From contig NZ_CP126242.1 of the NCBI RefSeq assembly GCF_030142045.1, positions 434,001-498,000 of the forward strand: a stretch of DNA of 64,000 bases, in the 5' to 3' direction. The position numbers and the translations under genes were made by a program. How positions within the stretch are numbered: the stretch's first letter is position 1; every line of letters starts with the position of its first letter. Positions 29,237-48,637 of the stretch are shown piece by piece. The stretch is from Arthrobacter sp. zg-Y919 (GTDB lineage: Bacteria; Actinomycetota; Actinomycetes; Actinomycetales; Micrococcaceae). Below the pieces are notes generated by a model. The model was given only the letters and a program-made list of their open reading frames with translations. It did not search any database and was not told where the DNA came from.

Positions 29237-32200
29237 GCCAGCTGACTCCGTCGCTGCCGGACATCCTCACCGCCTGGCTTCCCGGCCAGCGCTGGTTCCC
29301 GGCGAAGGGCCGTGAAGTCGTGCTGGAAAGGGTCGGCGGGATCCGGCTCGAGGACCCGGCCGGCGAGGTTGGGCTGGAGGTCCACCTCATTGCCGTCGTC
29401 TCGGGGGAGCGCCGGGACGTCATCAGCGTTCCGGTCAGTTACCGCACCGAACCGGCACCCGAACTGGAGGCCGCTTTGCTGGGCCGCGCGCAGGACGGCG
29501 ACCTGGGGGAGAGGTGGCTCTATGACGCCACCGCCGACCCGGTGTTCGTCACTGCCTGGCTGGAACTGATGCGGTCACAGGCTTCGTCCCTGGACGGGCA
29601 TACGCACGGCTTCGCGCTGGACGGCTTCGCCGACTGGAAGCCGTTCCTCGCGCCGCTGCCCACCAAGGTACTCAAGGGTGAGCAGTCCAACACTTCAGTG
29701 ATTGTGCAGGCACCGGAAGCACCGCTGATCGTGAAGTTCTACCGGGTGGTTGCCGCCGGCGAGAGCCCCGACGTCGAGGTCAGCGCACGGCTGACCGAAG
29801 TGGGGTCGGTTGACGTTCCCGCCACGTACGGCTGGGTCACCGGCAGCTGGACGGACCCCGCGTCCGGGGGGCAGCTGCTGACCGGACACCTGTCAGTGCT
29901 GCGCGAATTCTTCCCCGGCAGTGAAGACGCCTGGCGGACCGCGTCCGCGGCCGCACTGGAAGGCCGGGACTTCACGGCGGAGGCCGAGGAACTCGGTGCC
30001 GCCACCGGCCGCATCCACCAGCAGCTGGCGGCCGCGTTCGGCAGCAGGGCTCCCAGCCCGGCGGAACGCACCGAATTCCTGGACTCGCTCACCTCGAGGA
30101 TCCGGTGGGCGTGGTCCGAAGCGCGGGACACCGTCGGCGGGTCCGACGACGCCGTGGAGTACCTGCTCGAGCAGGTCAACAACCTCCAGACCCTTCCCAA
30201 CCTGCAGCGCATCCATGCCGACTACCACCTCGGCCAGGTGCTGCGCGTACCGGACCGGGGCTGGATCGTCCTCGACTTCGAGGGTGAGCCGCTGCGCCCC
30301 GCCGCGGAACGAAGCGTTCCGGATGCGCCGCTGCGCGACGTCGTCGGCATGCTCCGCTCAATCGACTACGCCGCCGGCGTCGCGCTGATCGACGGCGCCG
30401 ACGCTGCGGAGGACTCAGAGGACGACTCGGAGGAGGCACGCGGGCAGCGGAACGAAGCGGCCTACAAGTGGGCCGCGTCCGCTGCGGACGCCTTTCTCCG
30501 TGGCTACGAAAAGGAAACCGGTACTGCGATTAACCGCAGCGACCCCCTGTTCCTGGCCCTGTGGCTGGACAAGGCGCTGTATGAAGTTGTCTACGAGATT
30601 CGAAACCGTCCGCGCTGGATCAGCGTGCCAGCTGCTGCCGCCCGCCACATCCTGGCCAAGGCAGAGCAGGCACGCCGCGCGGACGACAGCCAGGAAGAGA
30701 GCACAGTGAATAAGCACCGCAAGTCGCCGGCAGTATCCGCCGCCGCAGAGCCCAAGGTGCCCGTCGAACGCGTCTCCACCGATCCGGTCCCGGTTCCCCA
30801 GGATGTGCTGCAGGCCGTGTCGGAAGGCACGTACTACCAGCCCCACTCCGTCCTCGGCGCCCACCTGGATGATGCCGGAACGGTCACCATCCGCACGCTG
30901 CGCCCGCTGGCACGCGAAGTTGTGGCAGTAACGCCCGCAGGCCGGGTGCCGCTGCGGCACGAGTACAACGGCATCTGGGTGGGCACCCTGCCGGCCCAGA
31001 CCCCCGGCGCGGTTCCGGATTACCGGGTGGAGGTAACCTACGACGGCGGGGAGCCCCAGCTGTTCGATGATCCGTACCGGTTCCTGCCCTCACTGGGCGA
31101 GATCGATCTGTACCTGATCGGTGAAGGCAGGCACGAAAACCTGTGGACCGTCCTCGGCGCCAATCTGCACCACTACGACTCGGTGCTGGGGAACATCTCC
31201 GGCGTCAGCTTTGCCGTGTGGGCCCCCAACGCCCAGGCCGTCCGCGTGATGGGTGACTTCAACGCCTGGAACGGCACCATCAACGCGATGCGTTCCCTCG
31301 GCGGGTCAGGCGTCTGGGAACTGTTCATTCCCGGCGTGGAGCCCGGTGCCCGCTACAAGTTCGAAATCCTCGGCAGCGACGGCGTGTGGCGCGAGAAGGC
31401 CGACCCCATGGCCAAGGGCACCGAGGTGCCCCCGCTGACCGGCTCACGCGTGGTCGAGTCGACCTACGAATTCGGCGACAGCGAGTGGATGGAAGCCCGG
31501 GCCGCCCGGGATCCGCACAACGCTCCGATGAGCGTGTACGAGGTACACCTGGGTTCCTGGCGGCTGGGACTGAACTACCGCGAGATGGCTGACCAGCTGG
31601 CCGAGTACGTCCAGTGGCAGGGATTCACCCACGTGGAACTGATGCCCGTGGCCGAGCATCCCTTCGGCGGGTCCTGGGGCTATCAGGTCACCTCCTACTT
31701 CGCGCCCACCGCCCGGTTCGGACATCCGGACGAATTCCGTTACCTCGTGGACCGGCTGCACCAGGCCGGCATCGGCGTGATTCTGGACTGGGTTCCGGCC
31801 CACTTCCCCAAGGACCCCTGGGCCCTGGCGGAGTTCGACGGCCAGACGCTCTACGAGCACGGCGACCCGCTCCGCGGAGAGCAGCTTGACTGGGGAACGC
31901 TGGTCTTCGATTTTGGCCGCCGTGAAGTACGCAACTTCCTCGTCGCCAACGCCGTCTACTGGCTGGAGGAGTTCCACGTTGACGGGCTCCGGGTGGACGC
32001 CGTGGCGTCCATGCTTTACCTCGACTACTCGCGGCCCGAAGGCCAGTGGCGCCCCAATATCTACGGGGGCCGCGAAAACCTGGAAGCCATCTCCTTCCTG
32101 CAGGAAGTCAACGCGACCGCCTACAAGCGGGTCCCCGGCATCGTGATGATCGCCGAGGAATCCACCGCTTTCCCGGGCGTCACGCGTCCGACCAGCTCGG

Positions 32201-32961
32201 GTGGGCTGGGGTTCGGGCTCAAATGGAACATGGGCTGGATGCACGACACCCTCCAGTACATGTCCGAAGACCCGATCAACCGCGTCTACCACCACGCCCA
32301 GCTGACCTTCTCCCTGGTCTACGCGTACACGGAGAACTTCCTGCTGCCCATCAGCCACGACGAAGTAGTGCACGGCAAGGGCTCCCTGCTGCGCAAGATG
32401 CCGGGCGACCGGTGGCAGCAGCTGGCGAACCTGCGTGCCTACCTTGCGTTCCAGTGGGCGCACCCGGGCAAGCAGCTGATCTTCATGGGCACCGAGTTCG
32501 GCCAGGAAGCGGAATGGTCCGAGCAGTACGGACTGGACTGGTACCTGACGGACACCCCGCAGCATAAGGGTGTCCAGCTGATGGTGAAGCAGCTCAACGA
32601 GATCTACCGCAGCACTCCGGCACTGTCCGCCCGGGACAACGAGCCGGCGGGCTTCCAGTGGATCAATGAGAACGACGGCGCCCGCAACATCCTCTCGTTC
32701 ATCCGGTGGGACCACCAGGGCAACCCGGTCGTGTGTGTCGCAAACTTCGCGGGAGCGCCGCACCAGGACTTCCGGCTCGGAATGCCGTGGGCCGGTGAAT
32801 GGGTGGAAGCCCTGAACACCGATGCTGCCGAGTTCGGCGGTTCCGGGGTAGGGAACCTGGGTGGAGTGCAGGCGGTCGAAGGTGCCTGCAACGGCCAGCC
32901 GGCGTCTGCAACCCTCACCGTTCCTCCGCTTGGCGTGCTGTACCTGGTCCCCAAGCCGTAA
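29233..32961 (+). CDS. Maltokinase - glycogen branching enzyme fusion (Mak-GlgB)
   Basis: One uninterrupted 1242-aa frame joins two enzymes. Residues 1-480 are a Pep2/Mak-type maltokinase making maltose-1-phosphate from maltose and [11 protein letters not shown] at the start, [11 protein letters not shown], catalytic loop [10 protein letters not shown] (His328, Asp330) and metal site VLDFEGEP (Asp348). Residues from about 505 are GlgB: two N-terminal CBM48-type domains, then the barrel with [19 protein letters not shown], nucleophile Asp922 in DGLRVDAV, Glu975 in IAEES and Asp1043 in [11 protein letters not shown]. Between them a linker (about 480-505) contains an in-frame GTG at 30706 with AGGAAGAG eight nt upstream, so GlgB alone could also be made. 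It is last in the glgE-treS operon and ends at a strong terminator. Confidence 0.93.
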   Translation: MSQLTPSLPDILTAWLPGQRWFPAKGREVVLERVGGIRLEDPAGEVGLEVHLIAVVSGERRDVISVPVSYRTEPAPELEAALLGRAQDGDLGERWLYDATADPVFVTAWLELMRSQASSLDGHTHGFALDGFADWKPFLAPLPTKVLKGEQSNTSVIVQAPEAPLIVKFYRVVAAGESPDVEVSARLTEVGSVDVPATYGWVTGSWTDPASGGQLLTGHLSVLREFFPGSEDAWRTASAAALEGRDFTAEAEELGAATGRIHQQLAAAFGSRAPSPAERTEFLDSLTSRIRWAWSEARDTVGGSDDAVEYLLEQVNNLQTLPNLQRIHADYHLGQVLRVPDRGWIVLDFEGEPLRPAAERSVPDAPLRDVVGMLRSIDYAAGVALIDGADAAEDSEDDSEEARGQRNEAAYKWAASAADAFLRGYEKETGTAINRSDPLFLALWLDKALYEVVYEIRNRPRWISVPAAAARHILAKAEQARRADDSQEESTVNKHRKSPAVSAAAEPKVPVERVSTDPVPVPQDVLQAVSEGTYYQPHSVLGAHLDDAGTVTIRTLRPLAREVVAVTPAGRVPLRHEYNGIWVGTLPAQTPGAVPDYRVEVTYDGGEPQLFDDPYRFLPSLGEIDLYLIGEGRHENLWTVLGANLHHYDSVLGNISGVSFAVWAPNAQAVRVMGDFNAWNGTINAMRSLGGSGVWELFIPGVEPGARYKFEILGSDGVWREKADPMAKGTEVPPLTGSRVVESTYEFGDSEWMEARAARDPHNAPMSVYEVHLGSWRLGLNYREMADQLAEYVQWQGFTHVELMPVAEHPFGGSWGYQVTSYFAPTARFGHPDEFRYLVDRLHQAGIGVILDWVPAHFPKDPWALAEFDGQTLYEHGDPLRGEQLDWGTLVFDFGRREVRNFLVANAVYWLEEFHVDGLRVDAVASMLYLDYSRPEGQWRPNIYGGRENLEAISFLQEVNATAYKRVPGIVMIAEESTAFPGVTRPTSSGGLGFGLKWNMGWMHDTLQYMSEDPINRVYHHAQLTFSLVYAYTENFLLPISHDEVVHGKGSLLRKMPGDRWQQLANLRAYLAFQWAHPGKQLIFMGTEFGQEAEWSEQYGLDWYLTDTPQHKGVQLMVKQLNEIYRSTPALSARDNEPAGFQWINENDGARNILSFIRWDHQGNPVVCVANFAGAPHQDFRLGMPWAGEWVEALNTDAAEFGGSGVGNLGGVQAVEGACNGQPASATLTVPPLGVLYLVPKP
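30692..30708 (+). promoter_or_regulatory. Possible internal ribosome-binding site and GTG start for free GlgB
   Basis: AGGAAGAG (30692-30699) eight nt before an in-frame GTG (30706) in the linker of the fusion. The product would start VNKHRKSP and contain the whole branching enzyme (751 aa), about the length of free GlgB proteins. Confidence 0.4.
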
Positions 32962-32968
32962 CGTGTCC

Positions 32969-32994
32969 GGCCCGGGCTCCTTGGAGCCCGGGCC
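32969..32994 (+). terminator. Terminator of the glgE-treS-mak/glgB operon
   Basis: Perfect inverted repeat GGCCCGGGCTCC / GGAGCCCGGGCC around TT. There is no clear T-tract. Confidence 0.65.
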
Positions 32995-33165
32995 GCGCAG
33001 GGTGCACACCTCCGGCAAAACCGTGCTAGAGTTAATACCCGCGCTGATCGAGGGAATCGAGCTTCTGGACATTGGACCAGGAGACCGGATCCCCGGGTTT
33101 CAACCTTCAGCCGTGAGTCCGGGAACCACGTTCCCGCCGGTCCGCCGGAAGGGCAAACGGCCAAA

Positions 33166-33195
33166 TTGACACCCACCGGCCAGCGTGGCTAAGAT
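33166..33195 (+). promoter_or_regulatory. rRNA operon 1 promoter
   Basis: TTGACA (33166-33171), 18-nt spacer, TAAGAT (33190-33195). It is the best consensus-like promoter in the window and lies about 250 nt before 16S. A further possible -10, TAGAGT near 33.03 kb, lacks a good -35. Confidence 0.75.
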
Positions 33196-33263
33196 AGAAA
33201 AGTTGCTCCGGAGCGACGCAGAGCTTGATCCCCTGAGGATCGCCTGCTGGTGCCGGAAGCAGT

Positions 33264-33293
33264 CTGTTGTTTGAGAACTCAATAGTGTGCCAA
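33264..33293 (+). other. 5' arm of the 16S processing stem (operon 1)
   Basis: CTGTTGTTTGAGAACTCAAT and the following AGTGTGCCAA pair, with a few wobbles, with the segment at about 35180-35211 after 16S (TTGGCACACTGTTGGG...CAACAG). This would form the long duplex cut by RNase III to release pre-16S. The first part also resembles the conserved actinobacterial rRNA leader with antitermination boxes. The copy in operon 2 is at 43278-43307. Confidence 0.7.
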
Positions 33294-33335
33294 GTTTATT
33301 GATACCAATTTATTTATATTGATTGGTTGAACAGG

Positions 33336-33374
33336 CCGTTTCCGCCCACCCCGTGGGTATGGGACGGTTTTTTT
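33336..33374 (+). terminator. Terminator-like hairpin in the rRNA leader (operon 1)
   Basis: CCGTTTCC pairs with GGGACGG, with an inner CCCAC/GTGGG stem, and is followed directly by TTTTTTT (33368-33374). It lies between the promoter and 16S. Transcription must read through it to reach 16S, so it may be an attenuator overcome by rRNA antitermination. The identical copy is at 43350-43388. Confidence 0.55.
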
Positions 33375-33443
33375 AGCCGGTTTCGAATTTAGTGCAGGAC
33401 GGACGACCAATTTTCCTTGGTCCCCGGCCTGTGTCTGTAACAC

Positions 33444-38623
<5,180 letters not shown>

Positions 38624-38879
38624 CAACAACACCTGGACGGACACGACTTCAAACGGTCCGTCAAAGTATAAAGGGTGTTGAAGATCATGCTGCTTGCGTC
38701 CACTATGTGGTTCCCGGACAACAACCCGTGTTGTTGCCGTAGGAACCGAACCCACCCTCTTGTCCGGGGGTTGGTTCACCTTTTTTACCGCACTGCCGGC
38801 ACCCTTTTTACGGGGGGTTCCGGGACGTGCTGTAACCAGAGATTTCCCCACCCCGCTTTGCGGGGGTGCGGGTAGCAGG
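38624..38879 (+). other. 23S-5S spacer (operon 1)
   Basis: Holds the 3' arm of the 23S processing stem (38683-38727). From 38727 on it differs from operon 2: one block after ACAACC is replaced and operon 2 has 17 more nt before GGGGTTCCGGGACG. The last part has CCCCGC-TTTG-CGGGG just before 5S. Confidence 0.8.
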
Positions 38880-38997
38880 GTTACGGCGGTCATAGCGTGG
38901 GGGAAACGCCCGGTCCCATTCCGAACCCGGAAGCTAAGACCCACAGCGCCGATGGTACTGCATCCGGGAGGATGTGGGAGAGTAGGTCACCGCCGGA
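38880..38997 (+). rRNA. rrf: 5S ribosomal RNA (operon 1)
   Basis: GTTACGGCGGTCATAGCGTG at the 5' end, CCGAACCCGGAAGCTAAG in the middle and AGTAGGTCACCGCCGGAC at the 3' end are the 5S landmarks. About 118 nt; ends approximate. Confidence 0.93.
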
Positions 38998-39017
38998 CAA
39001 TATTTGAATAACAGGAT

Positions 39018-39054
39018 GAGCCCGTACCAGTGCTGGTACGGGCTCTTCCTCTTT
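39018..39054 (+). terminator. rRNA operon 1 terminator
   Basis: 13-bp perfect stem GAGCCCGTACCAG / CTGGTACGGGCTC (39018-39030, 39033-39045) followed by TTCCTCTTT. Confidence 0.9.
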
Positions 39055-39162
39055 AACCCGCCAGGACCTGCGCTGGACCGCCTGAGGACCAGGCGGCGCA
39101 TCCCGTTAGGCGTGCAGCCGGTCTGTCCACCCCAAGACTCCTACATCACTCTTTTGGGCGCT

Positions 39163-39240
39163 AACCGCTCTGGATCCACACACTTACCCTTACAAGTGTG
39201 TACGCCTGCATATACCGTCGCGACTTCGGGGCGAGCGGTT
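39163..39240 (+). promoter_or_regulatory. Nested inverted repeats upstream of the first adhesin gene
   Basis: Outer arms AACCGCTC (39163-39170) and GAGCGGTT (39233-39240) enclose inner arms ACACACTT (39178-39185) and AAGTGTGT (39194-39201). The segment lies 69-146 nt before the ATG and could be a folded 5' leader or an operator. No -35/-10 pair is obvious. Confidence 0.5.
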
Positions 39241-39308
39241 GCCGGCTTTGAGCTGGTCTCTACTGCAGCTGCCCCTCTCAGTAAGCCAGCGAGAGAAGGC
39301 AGGACCTT

Positions 39309-41105
39309 ATGGGTCGGAGTGGAGCACTTGCACAGTCTGGGGGGAACCGCGGGAGGGGCAGAAAGCAGCGCGGGTATCTGAGGTCATTGTTTGGTTTGGT
39401 CGGTGTACTGCTGGCCGCGTTGTTGGTGCTGGCGTTGCCTGCGCAGGCCGTTTTTTCGGGGACGCCGCCGGGCACCACTAATCCGGCTGCCGACGTTGAA
39501 GTCACCATGACGGGCACGGCGGAAGGAACCTCGGTCGCCGGGGGGCTCCCGCCCGCAGGGGCAGGTTTTGATATTTCCGCGTACCCTGCCGAAGTCCCGC
39601 CGGGATATGAGGACAGCGACGCTTCCTTCGCTGGAATCATCACCACCACCGATGCCGATGGGAGTACCGAGTCCATGTATTGCATCGACATCCGGACCTC
39701 TACCTATTCGGGGCTCGGATACGAGGGGGGTACGTGGAGCGAATCGGAGGTCCCGAATGTCGGCTATGTGAACCGCATTCTTAATAACTATTACCCCTCC
39801 GTGCCTACCGCACCTCCTGCGCCGACGGCGGACGAGCAGGCCGCCGCAGTCCAGGCAGCCATCTGGTTCTTCAGCGACGGTTTTGTACTGGATGCGGGGG
39901 ATCCCATCCGCGATTACACCGTCCCCATCATCGAGGAAGCCATCGCGGCCGGCCCATTACCGGAGCCCCCCGCCCCCGCCGTGGCCATCGACCCGCCCCT
40001 TGCTGCAGGACCCGTTGACGGTGTCACCGGACCCTTCACAGTGACGACCGGAGACGGCGAGCTGCTGACCGTCGAGGTCGCCACAGGGTTTACTCTCTAC
40101 ACCGATCCAGCTGGAACGGTCCCCTTGATTGGACCGGTACCGTCAGGAACCCAGGTCTGGGTGCGTAGCACCGCGCAGACTACCGCCCCCGCGGTAGTTA
40201 CAGCCCGGGCGGTGGTGCCTGTGCAAACGGGGAACGTCTACCTTTACGTAGGCAACAATCCCGACGTGAGCGACGCACAACGGCTCATCTTGGCGGTCAG
40301 CACCGAAATCGAGTCCGTTGCCGAGGCGACTGCGGAGTTCTTTGTACCGGGTGATCTCGTGGTGAACAAAACGTTTGCGGGGGAAGCGGTAGGCAGCCAA
40401 GGCGCGATTGCGCTGACTGTCGATTGTGGTGCGGCGGGGCTGTTTAGCTTTGAGATCCCCGCAGGAACCGCTGCACCGGTCAGCGAAACGATCGTGGATC
40501 TTCCGGTGGGTACGGTGTGCTCCCTCACCGAACCGGTTACGGGATCCACTACCGAGGTGACGGTGACGCCGACAGTGTCGGATCCGGTGACGATCACCGA
40601 GGGGGAGAATGTCCTCGCCGTGACGAATACGGTGGAGTTCAACCCGGGCAGCCTTGTGGTCGCCAAGACCATCAGCGGCTCCGGCGCCGGCCTGCAGGAT
40701 GACATTGTGCTCCACGTGCAGTGCGGGGACGGGCTCGTAGATGAGATTTTCGTTATCCCTGAGGGGACCACCGCGGACACCTTCACGCAGCTGTACCAGG
40801 GAATCCCGGCGGGTGTGCTGTGCCGGGTTTCAGAGCCGGCATCCGGGGCTAACGAAGATGTCACTGTGGAATCGACCGGCACAGCTGAAGTAACCATCCT
40901 GCCGGGACAGTCCCAAACCGTCGAGGTGGTCAATGTGTATGCGCCTGTGCCGGTTACCGAGCGGCTCCCGCGCACCGGGGCCGACGGCCCCACGTACGGC
41001 GTCGCTATTGCCGGCGGTGGGGCACTGCTCGCCGGATCATTGTTGGTCCTGGGATCAACGCGCCGGCGCCACAACAGCTTCACTCGCGAGTCATCCCAGG
41101 GATAG
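39309..41105 (+). CDS. LPxTG-anchored surface protein with thioester-type domain (paralogue 1)
   Basis: Predicted cell-wall adhesin, 598 aa. Residues 1-48 form a signal peptide with a long basic start and cleavage near AQA. The N-terminal domain (about 50-225) has Cys125 in MYCID and Gln182 in AVQAAIWFF with NRILNNYYP between them, the layout of Cys-Gln thioester domains (TED/TQXA) that bond covalently to host or matrix amines. A middle beta-rich domain (about 225-345) is followed by two Ig-like domains of DUF5979 type (about 350-445 and 449-541), each with a Cys pair (DCG...GTVC; QCG...GVLC) and a K...N pattern that may form an isopeptide bond. The sorting signal is LPRTG at 553-557, hydrophobic segment and RRR tail. 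GGCAGG precedes ATG. Sortase is not in the window. Confidence 0.85.
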   Translation: MGRSGALAQSGGNRGRGRKQRGYLRSLFGLVGVLLAALLVLALPAQAVFSGTPPGTTNPAADVEVTMTGTAEGTSVAGGLPPAGAGFDISAYPAEVPPGYEDSDASFAGIITTTDADGSTESMYCIDIRTSTYSGLGYEGGTWSESEVPNVGYVNRILNNYYPSVPTAPPAPTADEQAAAVQAAIWFFSDGFVLDAGDPIRDYTVPIIEEAIAAGPLPEPPAPAVAIDPPLAAGPVDGVTGPFTVTTGDGELLTVEVATGFTLYTDPAGTVPLIGPVPSGTQVWVRSTAQTTAPAVVTARAVVPVQTGNVYLYVGNNPDVSDAQRLILAVSTEIESVAEATAEFFVPGDLVVNKTFAGEAVGSQGAIALTVDCGAAGLFSFEIPAGTAAPVSETIVDLPVGTVCSLTEPVTGSTTEVTVTPTVSDPVTITEGENVLAVTNTVEFNPGSLVVAKTISGSGAGLQDDIVLHVQCGDGLVDEIFVIPEGTTADTFTQLYQGIPAGVLCRVSEPASGANEDVTVESTGTAEVTILPGQSQTVEVVNVYAPVPVTERLPRTGADGPTYGVAIAGGGALLAGSLLVLGSTRRRHNSFTRESSQG

Positions 41106-41121
41106 AAGCAGGAGACCCCCA

Positions 41122-42894
41122 ATGAGCCATTATTACTTTCCATCCGGCCCGCGGCGTCGGCCGGGGCCCGAGCGCGGGTTACGCAGGTCTCTTTTCGGCA
41201 TGGCGGCCGCTGCAGTGCTGCTGCTGGCACCGTTCGCGGCACCCGCGAATGCTTCGTGGGCAGAGCCTGACCCGAATGAACCGGCGCCTATAGCCGGCAC
41301 CAATGCGGAAGTCGTGACTACCGACCTCGGGCCCGCTCAAAGGGTACAAGCGTTCGTGGCTGACAATCCCACCCCGCCAGACCCCTTGGCACCGTATCCG
41401 GAGGAGAACCCAGTGGGAGTGCCTGTGACCGGCCGGTTCGCGGGCATCATTCTGACGGAGGACGCCGATGGCGGGATTGGGCAGATGTACTGCATCGACA
41501 CAGCGGTGGAGACCATGGTCGGCATCGGCTACGTTCAGGGGGCCTGGGACGAATCCAACGTAGCCAACATCGGCTACGTAAATTACATCCTGAACAACTA
41601 CTATCCTGCGAATCCCGCAGCCCCTGCGGGCTTAAGCGCCGATCAGCAGGCTGCGGCGGTGCAGGGTGCGATCTGGTACTTCACCGACGGATACCTGGTC
41701 AATACCACGGAGACGGTCATCAGACCCGTGGTTGAGGCGATCGTCGCCGACGCACAGGCCAACGGGCCCCTCGTGGAACCGCCCCCACCGAATGTCACCG
41801 TCACCCCACCGGTTGCTGCGGGTCCGGCGGGAGGCGTGGCGGGCCCGTTCACGGTCGCGTCGGAAGGAGCCGCGGAGGTTACGGTTTCCGTGCCAACCGG
41901 ATACACCATGTACTCCGACGCTGCGGGGACCGTCCCCATCCCGACCGGAAGCACAGTCCCTTCGGGGACCCAGATCTGGGTGGCCGGCCCGCCGGCATCA
42001 ACCGACCCGGGAGTCATTAGCGCACGCGCTTCCGTCACGGTCCAGACCGGCAACGTCTACCTCTACGACCAGGGCGATCCACTATTGGACAACGCGCAGC
42101 CCCTCATCCTCGCCGCGACCACGGTGTTGGAAGCCACGGCCGAGGCAACGGCGGAGTTCTTCGTGCCGGGTGATCTCGTGGTGAACAAAACCTTTGCGGG
42201 AGAAGCGGTAGGCAGCCAAGGCGCGATTGCGCTGACTGTCGACTGTGGTGCAGCGGGCCTGTTTAGCTTTGAAATCCCCGCAGGAACAGCAGCGGCGGTC
42301 AGCGAAACGATCGTTGATCTTCCGGTGGGAACGGTGTGCTCTGTCACCGAACCGGACACGGGATCCACTACCGAGGTGACGGTGACGCCGACCGTCACGG
42401 AGCCGGTGACGATCACCGAGGGCGAGAATGTCCTCGCCGTGACCAACACGGTGGAGTTCAACCCCGGCAGCCTTGTGGTCGCCAAGACCGTCAGCGGCTC
42501 CGGCGCCGGCCTGCAGGATGACATTGTGCTCCACGTGCAGTGCGGGGACGGGCTCGTAGACGAGATTTTCGTTATCCCTGAGGGGACCACCGCGGACACC
42601 TTCACGCAGCTGTACCAGGGAATCCCGGCGGGTGTGCTGTGCCGGGTTTCGGAGCCGGCATCCGGGGCTAACGAAGATGTCACTGTGGAATCGACCGGCA
42701 CAGTTGAAGTAACCATCCTGCCGGGACAGTCCCAAACCGTCGAGGTGGTCAATGTGTATGCGCCTGTGCCGGTTACCGAGCGGCTCCCGCGCACCGGGGC
42801 CGACGGCGCTACGGTGCTGGGCGCTGTGGCCGGCGCTGCAGTACTCGCCGGATCGGTCCTGGTTCTGGGGACCTCACGACGGCGGCGCAGCTAG
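41122..42894 (+). CDS. LPxTG-anchored surface protein with thioester-type domain (paralogue 2)
   Basis: Second adhesin-like protein, 590 aa, 16 nt after the first and surely in the same operon. ATG 41122 has GCAGGAG upstream and gives a signal peptide (residues 1-44, cleavage near ANA); the frame is open further up but overlaps paralogue 1. Cys124 (MYCID) and Gln181 (AVQGAIWYF) keep the same 57-residue spacing as in paralogue 1, with NYILNNYYP between. The two C-terminal DUF5979-type domains and the LPRTG at 555-559 are nearly identical to paralogue 1, also in DNA, whereas the thioester and middle domains differ strongly. So binding target may differ while the stalk and anchor are shared. Confidence 0.85.
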   Translation: MSHYYFPSGPRRRPGPERGLRRSLFGMAAAAVLLLAPFAAPANASWAEPDPNEPAPIAGTNAEVVTTDLGPAQRVQAFVADNPTPPDPLAPYPEENPVGVPVTGRFAGIILTEDADGGIGQMYCIDTAVETMVGIGYVQGAWDESNVANIGYVNYILNNYYPANPAAPAGLSADQQAAAVQGAIWYFTDGYLVNTTETVIRPVVEAIVADAQANGPLVEPPPPNVTVTPPVAAGPAGGVAGPFTVASEGAAEVTVSVPTGYTMYSDAAGTVPIPTGSTVPSGTQIWVAGPPASTDPGVISARASVTVQTGNVYLYDQGDPLLDNAQPLILAATTVLEATAEATAEFFVPGDLVVNKTFAGEAVGSQGAIALTVDCGAAGLFSFEIPAGTAAAVSETIVDLPVGTVCSVTEPDTGSTTEVTVTPTVTEPVTITEGENVLAVTNTVEFNPGSLVVAKTVSGSGAGLQDDIVLHVQCGDGLVDEIFVIPEGTTADTFTQLYQGIPAGVLCRVSEPASGANEDVTVESTGTVEVTILPGQSQTVEVVNVYAPVPVTERLPRTGADGATVLGAVAGAAVLAGSVLVLGTSRRRRS

Positions 42895-43275
42895 TTAGCG
42901 CTGGCAATTGCCGCTGAAGTTCGGCTGAAGCCGGCCCTGGCGAGGGGGTCGGCTCCAGCGCTTCGGTGGCGATTTGCAGGTGGGTGGATTCGTGTGTAAA
43001 GTTTTAGAAGTCGCCGCGGCCGGGACGCTGGAAAAGCGCCCGAGCATGGCGGCCAAACCCCATCACAAAACAGAGTCCAACCAGTGCGCCCTTCACGGGG
43101 ACGGTGGAAAAGACTCCGGTAAGTGCTGGGTCCGGAACGGCGGAAACGCTTTTCACGGTGGTCCGGATCACGGATACCGCGAATTGCGGAAAACGCCGGA
43201 ATGGAATAAGATATATAAACATTGCAGCGAAGAAGAAAAGGAAAACATTTGTTTTCCCGAGTATTTTCGGATTGC
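42895..43275 (+). other. Intergenic region with rRNA operon 2 promoters
   Basis: No convincing gene. Two promoter-like pairs are seen: TTGCAG (42974-42979), 17 nt, TAAAGT (42997-43002); and TTGCGG (43184-43189), 17 nt, TAAGAT (43207-43212). AGCGCTGG (42897-42904) and CCAGCGCT (42955-42962) may pair as a loose terminator after the adhesin gene. The last 80 nt are clearly more A+T-rich. Confidence 0.6.
43184..43212 (+). promoter_or_regulatory. rRNA operon 2 promoter (proximal)
   Basis: TTGCGG, 17-nt spacer, TAAGAT. The -10 equals that of operon 1, but the -35 is weaker and the surrounding sequence is unrelated. Confidence 0.55.
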
Positions 43276-43349
43276 GTCTGTTGTTTGAGAACTCAATAGT
43301 GTGCCAAGTTTATTGATACCAATTTATTTATATTGATTGGTTGAACAGG

Positions 43350-43388
43350 CCGTTTCCGCCCACCCCGTGGGTATGGGACGGTTTTTTT
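43350..43388 (+). terminator. Terminator-like hairpin in the rRNA leader (operon 2)
   Basis: Same hairpin and T7 run as at 33336-33374. Confidence 0.55.
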
Positions 43389-43457
43389 AGCCGGTTTCGA
43401 ATTTAGTGCAGGACGGACGACCAATTTTCCTTGGTCCCCGGACTGTGTCTGTAACAC

Positions 43458-48637
<5,180 letters not shown>

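Noticed and set aside
40933..41121. N-terminal extension of the second adhesin
   Set aside because: It overlaps the first adhesin in another frame and would hide the signal peptide; ATG 41122 has a good ribosome-binding site.
39066..43275. Mobile element or genomic island
   Set aside because: No recombinase, terminal inverted repeats, target duplication or tRNA end is visible; only the rRNA repeats flank it.
42974..43288. 104-codon frame before rRNA operon 2
   Set aside because: Overlaps two promoter candidates and the start of the rRNA repeat; no ribosome-binding site or recognisable domain.
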